DNA of 64,000 nucleotides, taken from assembly GCF_010730055.1 (NCBI RefSeq), contig NZ_AP022575.1, positions 4,154,001 to 4,218,000 of the forward strand, in the 5' to 3' direction. The position numbers and the translations under genes were made by a program. The notes under the pieces are model-generated. The model searched no databases and had not been told where the DNA came from. It saw only the letters and a program-made list of their open reading frames with translations. Shown piece by piece: positions 48,575 to 56,998 of the stretch. The stretch comes from Mycobacterium shinjukuense (GTDB lineage: Bacteria; Actinomycetota; Actinomycetes; Mycobacteriales; Mycobacteriaceae). How positions within the stretch are numbered: the first letter of the stretch is position 1; every line of letters begins with the position of its first letter.

Positions 48575-48726
48575 CGTGCACTCCCCTCACAACCGCCTCG
48601 ACACCGCGTGCGACCAGCATAAACGCCGTGCCCCGGGCGCCGGCGGGCAACCAGGAAAACGGCCGGCATGATCGCGACGAACATCGAGACCGGCCCGGCT
48701 GGCTCACGTGAGCGCAGCACCCGCGG

Positions 48727-48732
48727 TAGCCT
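48727..48732 (+). promoter_or_regulatory. -10 element TAGCCT, 8 nt from a GTG start
   Basis: TAGCCT fits TANNNT and lies 8 nt before the GTG at 48741, the same spacing as in lysS and cysS. It supports the shorter, leaderless start of the LacI-type gene. Confidence 0.45.
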
Positions 48733-48740
48733 CACCGAAC

Positions 48741-49820
48741 GTGAGTCCGACACCCCGCAGGCGCGCGACCCTAGCGTCGTTGGCGGCGGAGCTCAAGGTG
48801 TCACGCACCACCATCTCGAATGCGTTCAACAGACCGGATCAGCTCTCCGCCGAGCTGCGTGAGCGGGTGCTTGCCACGGCGAAGCGGATGGGTTACGCGG
48901 GACCAGACCCGGTCGCACGATCGTTGCGCACCCGCAAGGCCGGTGCGGTCGGTTTGGTGATGACCGAGGCTCTGACCTATTCCTTCAGCGACCCGGCGGC
49001 CCGCGACTTCGTCGCGGGGGTGGCGCAATCCTGCGAGCAGCTGGGCCAGGGCCTGCTGCTGGTGGCCGTCGGCCCCAGCCGGAGCATCGAGGACGGCACG
49101 GCCGCCGTGCTGGGCGCCGGGGTGGACGGCTTCGTGGTGTATTCGGTGTGCAACGACGACCCCTACCTGCAGGTGGTGCTTCAGCGCCGACTGCCGGTGG
49201 TGGTGGTCGACCAGCCCAAGGGCCTCGCCGGGGTGTCGCGGGTGGGCATCGCCGACCGCGCGGCGATGCGCGAGCTCGCCGGCTATGTGCTCGGCCTGGG
49301 GCATCGCCAGCTCGGCCTGCTGACCATGCGGCTGGGTCGGGATCGGCGTCAAGGCCTGGTGGACGCCGAGCGGTTGAAGTCGCCGACCTTCGACGTGCAG
49401 CGGGAACGCATCATCGGGGTGTGGGAGGCGATGGCCGAAGCCGGCGTCGACCCGGATGCGCTGACGGTGGTGGAAAGCTACGAGCACCTGCCGACGTCGG
49501 GCGGGACCGCCGCCAAGGTGGCGCTTCAGGCCAACCCGCGGATCACCGCGCTGCTGTGCACCGCCGACATACTGGCCCTGTCGGCCATGGATTACCTACG
49601 CGGACATGGCGTTTACGTGCCGGGGCAGATGACCGTCACCGGGTTCGACGGCGTGCCGGAAGCGATCAGCCGGGGCCTAACCACGGTGGCGCAGCCGAGT
49701 TTACGGAAGGGCCGCCGGGCCGGTGAGCTGGTGCTGCAGCCGCCGCGGTCCGGCCTGCCGGTGGTCGAGCTGCTGGACACCGAGCTGATCCGGGGTCGTA
49801 CCGCGGGCCCACCGGCCTAG
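48741..49820 (+). CDS. LacI/GalR-family transcriptional regulator
   Basis: A 359-residue regulator. The N-terminal helix-turn-helix is clear: TLASLAAELKVSRTTISNAFNR near residues 9-30, with the LacI hinge after it. The periplasmic-binding-type effector domain (about 65-355) includes GAVGLVMTEAL, GVDGFVVYSV, LGHRQLGLLTM and VTGFDGVPEA. The ligand is unknown; a sugar, nucleoside or steroid-related effector is possible given its place next to kstR. The start is the GTG at 8 nt from a -10 box. It corresponds to Rv3575c. Confidence 0.9.
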   Translation: MSPTPRRRATLASLAAELKVSRTTISNAFNRPDQLSAELRERVLATAKRMGYAGPDPVARSLRTRKAGAVGLVMTEALTYSFSDPAARDFVAGVAQSCEQLGQGLLLVAVGPSRSIEDGTAAVLGAGVDGFVVYSVCNDDPYLQVVLQRRLPVVVVDQPKGLAGVSRVGIADRAAMRELAGYVLGLGHRQLGLLTMRLGRDRRQGLVDAERLKSPTFDVQRERIIGVWEAMAEAGVDPDALTVVESYEHLPTSGGTAAKVALQANPRITALLCTADILALSAMDYLRGHGVYVPGQMTVTGFDGVPEAISRGLTTVAQPSLRKGRRAGELVLQPPRSGLPVVELLDTELIRGRTAGPPA

Positions 49821-49821
49821 C

Positions 49822-49995
49822 CCCGGCGACGATGCGCGCCGCGAGGCGGCGTGCGGAGGAGTGGGGCGATTCGGCCCAGCCCGGCGACGATGCGCGTCGC
49901 GAGGCGGCGTGCGGAGGAGCGGGGCGATTCGGCCCAGCCCGGCGACGATGCGCGCCGCGAGGCGGCGTGCGGAGGAGTGGGGCGATTCGACCTAG
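49822..49995. repeat. Three tandem 58-bp repeats between the LacI gene and kstR (MIRU-like)
   Basis: Units start at 49822, 49880 and 49938 and differ at a handful of positions; each begins CCCGGCGACGATGCGCG. The array fills the whole gap between the convergent genes. The end of the last unit (GACCTAG) supplies the kstR stop, and a similar CCTAG is the LacI-gene stop just before unit 1. The GCGACGATGCG...GGAGGAG core resembles mycobacterial MIRU repeats. Copy number probably varies between strains. Confidence 0.8.
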
Positions 49996-50657
49996 CCGGC
50001 GCGTTCTTGGTCGCCGATCAGCAGGCGCACCGCCAGGTCCAGACGCTTGCTGACGTCGGTGGCCGAAGCCCGCCGGGTAAGCCATGCGAGCAGGTTCGAT
50101 AACCACACGTCCGAGATCACCCGTGCGATGTGGTACTGCTCCTCGGTTGGCTCGCCGTCGGCCATGGCGCGCGCGAACATGGAGTCGATCAACTTCTCGA
50201 CCTGGTCGACCTCGCTGGCCGCGGAGGCGTCGGCAAAGACGTAGGCACGCGTCATCGCCTCGGTGAGCAGCGGATTGCGCTGCATCGCGCGGTTGAGCTT
50301 GCCGACCATGAAATTCAGCCGTTGGAACGGGGTGCCGCCGGTCATCGCGGACCGGTCGGTCTTGGCGTCGATGCGGCTGAATTCCCGGCCCAGCGCCGAA
50401 ACCAGCAGATGCACCTTCGATGGGAAGTACCGGTACAGGGTGCCAACCGCGACGTCGGCCCGATCCGCCACGGCGCGCATCTGCACCGCCTCGTAGCCAC
50501 CCTTCGACGCGATGGCCATGGTGGCGTCCAGGATGCGCTTGCGGCGCTCCCGCTGCGCCTCCGAACCCAGGTCCGACTCGGCCAGGACCGCCACGTTCAC
50601 GACCTCGCGAGGGCGGGTGTCAGCGGCGTGGGCCGGGTTGGTGTTCGCTGGCGACAT
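49992..50657 (-). CDS. kstR: KstR, TetR-family repressor of cholesterol catabolism
   Basis: Represses the steroid-degradation regulon; released by 3-oxo-cholestenoyl-CoA-type intermediates. About 221 residues. The TetR helix-turn-helix is visible as ILDATMAIASKGGYEAVQM then VADRADVAVGTLYRYFPSK, near residues 40-80. The C-terminal ligand domain is close to the M. tuberculosis protein. The ATG with an upstream GAGGAG is used; a shorter start at VLAESDLG is possible. It is divergent from fadE34 with an operator in between. Confidence 0.95.
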   Translation of the reverse strand: MSPANTNPAHAADTRPREVVNVAVLAESDLGSEAQRERRKRILDATMAIASKGGYEAVQMRAVADRADVAVGTLYRYFPSKVHLLVSALGREFSRIDAKTDRSAMTGGTPFQRLNFMVGKLNRAMQRNPLLTEAMTRAYVFADASAASEVDQVEKLIDSMFARAMADGEPTEEQYHIARVISDVWLSNLLAWLTRRASATDVSKRLDLAVRLLIGDQERAG

Positions 50658-50798
50658 CTGGCGGGCAACTCCTCTCCCGGGCCGAGCGTTCGCAAACGAT
50701 ACGCGTGCTGTGGCTTAATTTCTCACCTCCCCGTGGCCGGGACGACCACGTGTACTGCCGCGATACCGGTCGACTTGACGGTTGATCGCATGCACTAT

Positions 50799-50812
50799 TA
50801 GAACACGTTCTA
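50799..50812. promoter_or_regulatory. KstR operator in the kstR-fadE34 intergenic region
   Basis: TAGAACACGTTCTA is a perfect 14-bp palindrome matching the known KstR consensus TNNAACNNGTTNNA. It lies 64 bp upstream of the fadE34 start and about 140 bp upstream of kstR, consistent with control of both. Confidence 0.9.
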
Positions 50813-50875
50813 GTGCCCATGAATGGTTCCCGGGCATGCTCAAGCCAGGTGAATTTGACGATTCGGAGGACCGCG

Positions 50876-53008
50876 GTGGTAGCGACCGTCGCCGACGAAC
50901 ACTTCGCGGCACGCGAGTTGGTGCGAGACTGGGCGCGCACCGTGGTCGCCGGGGAGGCCGCGACGGCGGCCGTCCGTGAGCTGGAACACGGCAACGCCGA
51001 CGCCTGGCGGCCGGTGTTCGCGGGTCTGGCTAATCTCGGGCTGTTCGGGGTCGCGGTTGCCGAGGACCGCGGCGGTGCCGGCGGCAGCGTCGAGGACCTA
51101 TGCGCGATGGTCGGGGAGGCGGCCAAGGCATTGGTGCCTGGGCCGGTCGCGACCACCGCGGTGGCGACTCTGATCGTCACCGACCCCGAACTGCTGGGGG
51201 CGCTAGCCCGCGGAGAACGCTTCGCCGGGCTGGCGCTTGAAGGTCTTGACGGTGAGGTGCGGTTCGACGCCCAGACCATGCGAGCATCGGGCACCCTGCC
51301 GTGGGTGTTGGGCGCCGCACCCGGCGGGGTGCTGCTGCTACCGGCCGGCGGGGCTTGGCTGCTGGTCGACACCGCCAGCGACGGGGTGCTGGTCGAGCCG
51401 CTGCGGGCCACCGACTTTTCCCGCCCGTTGGCGACGGTGGTGCTGACGTCGGCACCGGTCACCGTGCTGGCCGCGTCGGGCCAGCGGGTCGAGGACCTGG
51501 CCGCAACCGTGCTGGCCGCGGAGGCCGCCGGGGTCACCCGGTGGGCGTTGGACACCGCGGTCGCCTACGCCAAGGTGCGGGAGCAGTTCGGCAAGCCGAT
51601 CGGCAGCTTCCAGGCCGTCAAGCACCTCTGCGCGGAGATGCTGTGCCGCGCCGAGCAGGCCGACGCCGCCGCCGCCGATGCGGCCCGGGCCGCCGCGGAA
51701 TCCGACCCCCGCCAGCTCTCCCTTGCGGCGGCCGTGGCCGCCAGCGTCGGCATTGCCACCGCGAAGGCCAACGTCAAAGACTGCATTCAGGTGCTTGGCG
51801 GCATCGGCTGCACCTGGGAGCACGACGCGCATCTGTACCTGCGTCGGGCCCACGGCATCGGCCGGTTCCTCGGCGGAACGGAGCGCTGGCTGCGCCGGGT
51901 GACGGCACTCACCCGCGACGGCGTGCGTCGTCGTCTGGGCATCGACCTGTCCGAGGTGGAGAGCTTGCGACCACAGATCGCCGCGGCCGTCGCTGACGTG
52001 GCGGCGCTGCCCCCGGAACAGCGCCAGCCGGCGTTGGCCGATGCCGGGCTGCTGGCACCCCATTGGCCCGCGCCGTATGGACGCGGTGCCTCGCCCGCCG
52101 AGCAGCTGCTGATCGATCAGGAGATGGCGGCGGCCGGCGTCGAGCGGCCGGACCTGGTGATCGGCTGGTGGGCGGCGCCGACCATCCTCGAACACGGCAC
52201 GCCCGCGCAGATCGAGCGGTTCGTGCCCGCCACCCTGCGCGGTGAATTCCTTTGGTGTCAGCTGTTTTCCGAGCCGGAGGCGGGTTCTGACCTGGCCTCG
52301 CTGCGCACCAAGGCGGTGCGCTGCGACGGCGGCTGGCGGCTCACCGGGCAGAAGGTGTGGACATCCAAGGCGCACGTGGCGCGGTGGGGAGTGTGCCTGG
52401 CGCGTACCGATCCCGACGCTCCGAAACACCAGGGCATCACCTACTTCCTGGTGGACATGACATCACCGGGAATCGAGATCCGGCCGCTACGGGAGATCAC
52501 CGGCGACGCGATGTTCAACGAGGTCTTCCTGGACAACGTGTTCGTGCCCGACGAGCTGGTGGTCGGCGCGGTCAACGACGGCTGGCGGCTGGCCCGCACC
52601 ACGCTGGCCAACGAGCGGGTCGCGATGGCCACCGGCACCGCGTTGGGCAACCCGATGGAGGAGCTGCTCACGGTGCTGGCCGAGGTCGATCTCGACGTGG
52701 CCCAGCAGGACCGGCTGGCGAGGTTGATCGTGCTGGCCCAGGTCGGTGCGTTGCTGGACCAGCGCATCGCCCAGCTGGCCGTGGGCGGCCAGGATCCGGG
52801 CGCGCAATCCAGCGTGCGCAAACTCATCGGGGTCCGCTATCGGCAGGCGCTGGCCGAATATCTGATGGACGTGTCCGAGGGCGGCGGCCTGGTGGAGAAC
52901 CGTGCGGTGTACGACTTCCTCAACACCCGGTGCCTGACGATCGCCGGCGGCACCGAGCAGATCCTGCTCACGGTGGCCGCCGAGCGGCTGCTCGGGCTGC
53001 CGCGTTAG
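50876..53008 (+). CDS. fadE34: FadE34-type acyl-CoA dehydrogenase (two fused domains)
   Basis: A 710-residue protein made of two acyl-CoA dehydrogenase-like halves, about 1-345 and 370-705. It oxidises a steroid side-chain CoA thioester. The second half carries the usual signatures WCQLFSEPEAGSD near 455 and GGTEQILLTVAAERLLG at the C-terminus. The first half has a degenerate flavin site. I use the GTG giving VVATVADEH, preceded by GGAGGA; an upstream start at 50813 would overlap the operator region. It corresponds to Rv3573c and is KstR-controlled by position. Confidence 0.92.
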   Translation: MVATVADEHFAARELVRDWARTVVAGEAATAAVRELEHGNADAWRPVFAGLANLGLFGVAVAEDRGGAGGSVEDLCAMVGEAAKALVPGPVATTAVATLIVTDPELLGALARGERFAGLALEGLDGEVRFDAQTMRASGTLPWVLGAAPGGVLLLPAGGAWLLVDTASDGVLVEPLRATDFSRPLATVVLTSAPVTVLAASGQRVEDLAATVLAAEAAGVTRWALDTAVAYAKVREQFGKPIGSFQAVKHLCAEMLCRAEQADAAAADAARAAAESDPRQLSLAAAVAASVGIATAKANVKDCIQVLGGIGCTWEHDAHLYLRRAHGIGRFLGGTERWLRRVTALTRDGVRRRLGIDLSEVESLRPQIAAAVADVAALPPEQRQPALADAGLLAPHWPAPYGRGASPAEQLLIDQEMAAAGVERPDLVIGWWAAPTILEHGTPAQIERFVPATLRGEFLWCQLFSEPEAGSDLASLRTKAVRCDGGWRLTGQKVWTSKAHVARWGVCLARTDPDAPKHQGITYFLVDMTSPGIEIRPLREITGDAMFNEVFLDNVFVPDELVVGAVNDGWRLARTTLANERVAMATGTALGNPMEELLTVLAEVDLDVAQQDRLARLIVLAQVGALLDQRIAQLAVGGQDPGAQSSVRKLIGVRYRQALAEYLMDVSEGGGLVENRAVYDFLNTRCLTIAGGTEQILLTVAAERLLGLPR

Positions 53009-53032
53009 CCCGGTGCGCCCACTTCGCCGAGG

Positions 53033-53079
53033 CTGTAGTTAGCGTGCCGGCAACTCGCACTTTTCAGCGCTAACAACAG
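53033..53079. terminator. 47-bp inverted repeat between convergent genes (sister of 39218)
   Basis: CTGTAGTTAGCG and CGCTAACAACAG pair with one mismatch in 12 around a 23-nt loop that again holds CTCGCACTTT. It lies between the ends of fadE34 and the Rv3572-type gene and probably ends both transcripts. Confidence 0.6.
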
Positions 53080-53105
53080 GCCCGCGAGCGCATCGGTTCC
53101 CGTCG

Positions 53106-53636
53106 CTAGGAAAAGTTCGTCTGCGCGCAGGTGCTCGGCGAGGTGAGGTTGACACCGGGGTAGACCACCTGCATGTGCGTGCACACGATGACGTTCACGG
53201 TGGTCATCGGTTGGCCGGTGGACCAACTGGTCGAGTCGATGACACCGGTGGTCTGGTACTTCTCCGGCGGGCCCTCACCGAAGTAGACCGTGGTAATCAC
53301 GTCGGACCCGCCCGCCTTCATCACCCGCTCGAACTGGCTGGTGGCGTGCGCGTCCAAGTAGGCCAGCCGATTTGACGAACGGATCTCGGTGGTTTGGCGA
53401 GCCCACAACCCGGGTGGGAAGCCGGCGGGGCCGTCCGGTGTGCGCAGGTTCGCTCCGGCGACGAAGTCGCAGCTACCGGTCGGGTGGCAAGTGACGAAGG
53501 TGTGGGTCTCCAGCTGGGTGGTCTCGTCGACCGGGAACAGGGTGGTGGCGGTGTTGCTGCCCGCCGCCGACGGCGGGGCGGGCAGCAACGTCACCATCAG
53601 TGCGGCCATCGCAAGGCCCGGAATCAGCCGCCTCAT
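53106..53636 (-). CDS. Exported conserved hypothetical protein (Rv3572 family)
   Basis: A 176-residue secreted protein. The first 27 residues (MRRLIPGLAMAALMVTLLP) are a Sec signal peptide without a lipobox. The mature part has cysteines in VTCHPTGSCDF, IVCTHMQVV and PSTCAQTNF that could form two disulfides. It is rich in Thr and lacks enzyme motifs. It is co-directional with kshB, 45 bp away, within the KstR-regulated neighbourhood. Its role is unknown. Confidence 0.75.
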   Translation of the reverse strand: MRRLIPGLAMAALMVTLLPAPPSAAGSNTATTLFPVDETTQLETHTFVTCHPTGSCDFVAGANLRTPDGPAGFPPGLWARQTTEIRSSNRLAYLDAHATSQFERVMKAGGSDVITTVYFGEGPPEKYQTTGVIDSTSWSTGQPMTTVNVIVCTHMQVVYPGVNLTSPSTCAQTNFS

Positions 53637-53681
53637 CGTGCTCCCCTTCCCGCTGACGTCGAGGGTGAACGTCGGCCGCGA

Positions 53682-54758
53682 CTACTCGTCGTAGGTCACT
53701 TCTACCGAATCAGATTCCGGGCGAGATTGACAGGCCAAAATTAGCCCGTCGTCGAGATCTTGCTGTTCCAGCACGTCGTTGACGTCCATGTGCACTTTGC
53801 CGCTGCGCAGCGTGCAGGCACACGCGCCGCAGTGGCCTTCGCGGCAGGAAAACGGTGCGTCCAGGCCCGCGGCCAGCAACACGTCGAGCAGTTTGGCGTT
53901 GCGCGGCCACGACACGGTGTGGGTTTCACCGTCGAGCTGCACCACCGCGGTTGCCGGCGCGTCGTCGCCGGTGTCGTCGATCTTGACCGCCGCGAACGGG
54001 TCGGAGTCCAGCGACCTGAAGACCTCGATGTGCACCCGCCCGGCGGGCACCTTCAGCGCCGCCAGCGCGTCCCGGGCTGCCTGCATGAACGGGCCGGGCC
54101 CGCAGATGAACGTCGCCCGGTCGGTGTAGGGGGCGGCCAGCTTGGCCAACGCGCCCGCGCTCGGCAGTCCCTGCAGCGATTCCAGCCAGTGCACCACCGT
54201 GAGCCGGTCGGGATACTTGGCGGCCAACTCGCGCAGCGCGTCGCCGAAGATCACCGAGCGATCGTCGCGGTTGGCGTAGATCAGCGTCACCTGCCCGCCG
54301 CCTTCGGCGAGCGCGGACTTGCAGATCGACATGATCGGGGTGATCCCGCTGCCCGCGGCCAGCAGCAGGAAGTTGTCGTCGAGGGTTTTGGGAACGAAGG
54401 TGCCCGACGGCGCCAGCACGTGGATGCGCATGCCCGCGTGCGCGTGGTCGCACAGCCAGTTGGACGCGTATCCGTCGGCGGTTCGTTTGACGGTCACCAT
54501 CAACGCGTCGTCGGTGAACGGCGAGCTGCACAGCGAGTAGCACCGGGCCACCGAGCCGGTGCGGTCGCTGGGAACGCGCAGCGTCAAGAATTGACCGGGC
54601 GCGTAGCGCAGCCGCTCGGCGGGGATCACCGGATCGTTGGGCCCGCTCGGCACCGCGAACACCAGCGACCGGGCGTCGTCGGTTTCGACGACGACCTCGG
54701 CGATCTGCAGTTCGAGAACGTGGTCGCCGAGCGGCTCGTCGGGTGTCGCCTCGGTCAA
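53682..54758 (-). CDS. kshB: KshB, ferredoxin reductase of 3-ketosteroid 9-alpha-hydroxylase
   Basis: Passes electrons from NADH to the oxygenase KshA for 9-alpha-hydroxylation of the steroid ring. It has 358 residues. The FAD domain shows RCYSLCSSP near residue 73, the NAD domain LLAAGSGITPIMS near 135, and the C-terminal plant-type 2Fe-2S domain CREGHCGACACTL near 305 with the last Cys in ILACQSRPE. I chose the TTG giving LTEATPDEP because it reproduces the family length and has AGAGAGGG upstream. KshA is not in the window. It is divergent from hsaA, with KstR sites between. Confidence 0.93.
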   Translation of the reverse strand: MTEATPDEPLGDHVLELQIAEVVVETDDARSLVFAVPSGPNDPVIPAERLRYAPGQFLTLRVPSDRTGSVARCYSLCSSPFTDDALMVTVKRTADGYASNWLCDHAHAGMRIHVLAPSGTFVPKTLDDNFLLLAAGSGITPIMSICKSALAEGGGQVTLIYANRDDRSVIFGDALRELAAKYPDRLTVVHWLESLQGLPSAGALAKLAAPYTDRATFICGPGPFMQAARDALAALKVPAGRVHIEVFRSLDSDPFAAVKIDDTGDDAPATAVVQLDGETHTVSWPRNAKLLDVLLAAGLDAPFSCREGHCGACACTLRSGKVHMDVNDVLEQQDLDDGLILACQSRPESDSVEVTYDE

Positions 54759-54796
54759 GACCAAGCCCTCTCTTCCGCGGTAACCGGAACCGCAAC

Positions 54797-54810
54797 TAGA
54801 ACATGTTACA
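54797..54810. promoter_or_regulatory. KstR operator upstream of kshB
   Basis: TAGAACATGTTACA matches TNNAACNNGTTNNA at every fixed position, 39 bp upstream of the kshB start. Confidence 0.85.
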
Positions 54811-54864
54811 GAAAACTCGATCCGTAGCGCTACCAGCCGCAGGAATACCCTGCTCGACACAAAT

Positions 54865-54878
54865 CGGAACGTGTTCTA
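54865..54878. promoter_or_regulatory. KstR operator upstream of hsaA
   Basis: CGGAACGTGTTCTA matches the KstR consensus except that the first T is C. It lies about 42 bp before the hsaA GTG. Two operators in one 160-bp divergent region suggest separate control of the two transcripts. Confidence 0.8.
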
Positions 54879-54919
54879 GTCTTCTGGGTAAGTCCACACT
54901 CGCCAGGAGGCAAACGTAA

Positions 54920-56104
54920 GTGACGTCCATTCAACAGCGCGATGCGCAGTCTGTCTTGGCTGCCATCGATGATCTCCTGCCGGAGATTCGGGACCGCGCT
55001 CAGGCCACCGAGGATCTGCGCCGGCTGCCCGACGAGACCGTCAAGGCGCTCGATGACATCGGCTTCTTCACCCTCCTGCAGCCCGAGCAGTGGGGCGGCC
55101 TGCAATGCGATCCCACGCTGTTCTTTGAGGCAACGCGCCGGCTGGCCAGCGCGTGCGGTTCCACCGGCTGGGTGAGCTCGATCGTCGGCGTGCACAACTG
55201 GCACCTGGCGCAATTCGATCAGCGGGCCCAGGAGGAGGTCTGGGGCGAGGACCCGAGAACGCGGGTCTCGTCCTCGTATGCGCCGATGGGTGCGGGGGTC
55301 GTGGTCGACGGCGGCTACCTGGTCAACGGGTCGTGGAACTGGTCGTCGGGATGTGACCACGCCACCTGGACGTTCGTTGGGGGCCCGGTCATCAAGGACG
55401 GCCGGCCGGTGGACTTCGGCAGCTTCCTGATCCCGCGCAGCGAATACGAGATCAAGGACGTGTGGTACGTGGTCGGTCTGCGCGGCACCGGCAGCAACAC
55501 GCTGGTGGTCAAGGATGTCTTTGTGCCCCGGCACCGATTCCTGTCCTACCGGGCGATGAACGACCACACCGCCGGCGGGCTGGCGACCAACACCGCACCG
55601 GTCTATAAAATGCCATGGGGCACAATGCATCCCACCACCATCTCGGCGCCGATCGTCGGCATGGCATACGGCGCCTACGCCGCGCACGTGGAACACCAGG
55701 GCAAGCGGGTGCGCGCGGCGTTCGCCGGTGAAAAGGCCAAGGACGACCCGTTCGCCAAGGTCCGCATCGCCGAGGCGGCCAGCGACATCGACGCCGCGTG
55801 GCGCCAGTTGATCGGCAACGTCGGCGAAGAGTACGCATTGTTGGCCGCCGGCAAGGAGATTCCGTTCGAGCTGCGCGCCCGGGCGCGTCGTGACCAGGTA
55901 CGCGCGACCGGTCGCTCGATCGCCTCGATCGACCGGCTGTTCGAGGCCTCCGGTGCCACCGCACTGTCCAATGACGCTCCCATTCAACGGTTCTGGCGCG
56001 ACGCTCATGCCGGACGGGTACATGCCGCCAACGACCCCGAGCGGGCATACGTGATCTTCGGGAACCACGAGTTCGGGTTGCCTCCCGGTGACACCATGGT
56101 CTAA
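54920..56104 (+). CDS. hsaA: HsaA, oxygenase of 3-HSA hydroxylase
   Basis: A flavin-dependent monooxygenase that hydroxylates 3-HSA to the catechol 3,4-DHSA in cholesterol ring degradation, with FMNH2 from HsaB. It has 394 residues of the acyl-CoA-dehydrogenase-like fold. Visible features are LQPEQWGGLQCDP near 53, SACGSTGWVSS near 77 and the C-terminal FGNHEFGLPP. The GTG start is preceded by AGGAGG. It begins the hsaA-hsaD-hsaC-hsaB operon. Confidence 0.95.
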   Translation: MTSIQQRDAQSVLAAIDDLLPEIRDRAQATEDLRRLPDETVKALDDIGFFTLLQPEQWGGLQCDPTLFFEATRRLASACGSTGWVSSIVGVHNWHLAQFDQRAQEEVWGEDPRTRVSSSYAPMGAGVVVDGGYLVNGSWNWSSGCDHATWTFVGGPVIKDGRPVDFGSFLIPRSEYEIKDVWYVVGLRGTGSNTLVVKDVFVPRHRFLSYRAMNDHTAGGLATNTAPVYKMPWGTMHPTTISAPIVGMAYGAYAAHVEHQGKRVRAAFAGEKAKDDPFAKVRIAEAASDIDAAWRQLIGNVGEEYALLAAGKEIPFELRARARRDQVRATGRSIASIDRLFEASGATALSNDAPIQRFWRDAHAGRVHAANDPERAYVIFGNHEFGLPPGDTMV

Positions 56105-56107
56105 GGC

Positions 56108-56998
56108 GTGACTGCGGTGAGTCAAGCGGCGACAGAGGATTTGACGTTCGAATCCACCTCGCGCTTCGCGGAAGTCGATGTGGATGGACCGTTGAGGCTG
56201 CACTACCACGAGGCCGGCGAGGGCAACGACCAGACCGTGGTGCTGCTGCACGGCGGCGGGCCCGGCGCGTCGAGCTGGACGAATTTCGCACGCAACATCG
56301 CGGTGCTGGCGCGGCGATTTCATGTGCTGGCCGTCGACCAGCCCGGCTATGGCCACTCCGACAAACGCGCCGAGCACGGCCAGTTCAACCGCTATGCTGC
56401 CAGGGCGCTGAAGGGGCTGTTCGACCGGCTGGGCCTGGGGCGGGTCCCGCTGGTCGGCAATTCCCTCGGCGGGGGCACCGCGGTGCGGTTCGCGCTGGAC
56501 TACCCCGACCGGGCCGGACGCCTGGTGCTGATGGGCCCGGGAGGCTTGAGTGTCAACCTGTTTGCCCCCGACCCGACCGAGGGCGTGAAGAAGCTGTCGA
56601 AGTTCTCCATCGCGCCCACCCGGGAGAACCTCGAGGCTTTCCTGCGGGTCATGGTGTACGACAAGAGCCTGATCACCCCGGAGTTGGTGGACCAGCGGTT
56701 CGCGCTGGCCAGCACGGAGGAATCGCTGACGGCGACGCGGGCGATGGGAAACTCGTTCGCCGGGGCCGATTTCGAGCTCGGAATGATGTGGCGCGAGGTG
56801 TATCGGCTGCGCCAGCCGGTGCTGTTGATCTGGGGCCGCGAGGACCGGGTCAACCCGCTGGACGGCGCGCTGGTCGCGCTCAAGACCATCCCGCGTGCGC
56901 AGCTGCACGTGTTCGGGCAATGTGGACATTGGGTGCAGGTGGAGAAGTTCGACGAGTTCAACAAGCTGACCACGGATTTCCTAGGAGGTGCGAGATGA
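56108..56998 (+). CDS. hsaD: HsaD, meta-cleavage product hydrolase
   Basis: Hydrolyses the carbon-carbon bond of 4,9-DSHA, the ring-cleavage product, to DOHNAA and a short dienoate. It has 296 residues of the alpha/beta-hydrolase fold. The oxyanion loop is LLHGGGPGASSW near 46, the nucleophile Ser in VGNSLGGG near 119, Asp in WGREDRVNP near 246 and His in GHWVQVE near 274. It overlaps hsaC by 3 bp. Confidence 0.95.
   Translation: MTAVSQAATEDLTFESTSRFAEVDVDGPLRLHYHEAGEGNDQTVVLLHGGGPGASSWTNFARNIAVLARRFHVLAVDQPGYGHSDKRAEHGQFNRYAARALKGLFDRLGLGRVPLVGNSLGGGTAVRFALDYPDRAGRLVLMGPGGLSVNLFAPDPTEGVKKLSKFSIAPTRENLEAFLRVMVYDKSLITPELVDQRFALASTEESLTATRAMGNSFAGADFELGMMWREVYRLRQPVLLIWGREDRVNPLDGALVALKTIPRAQLHVFGQCGHWVQVEKFDEFNKLTTDFLGGAR

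Noticed and set aside
49822..49995. CRISPR array
   Set aside because: The three 58-bp units are directly adjacent with no unique spacers, and no cas genes are present.
54830..56929. 699-codon minus-strand open frame
   Set aside because: Shadow of hsaA and hsaD, both with intact catalytic motifs and ribosome sites.
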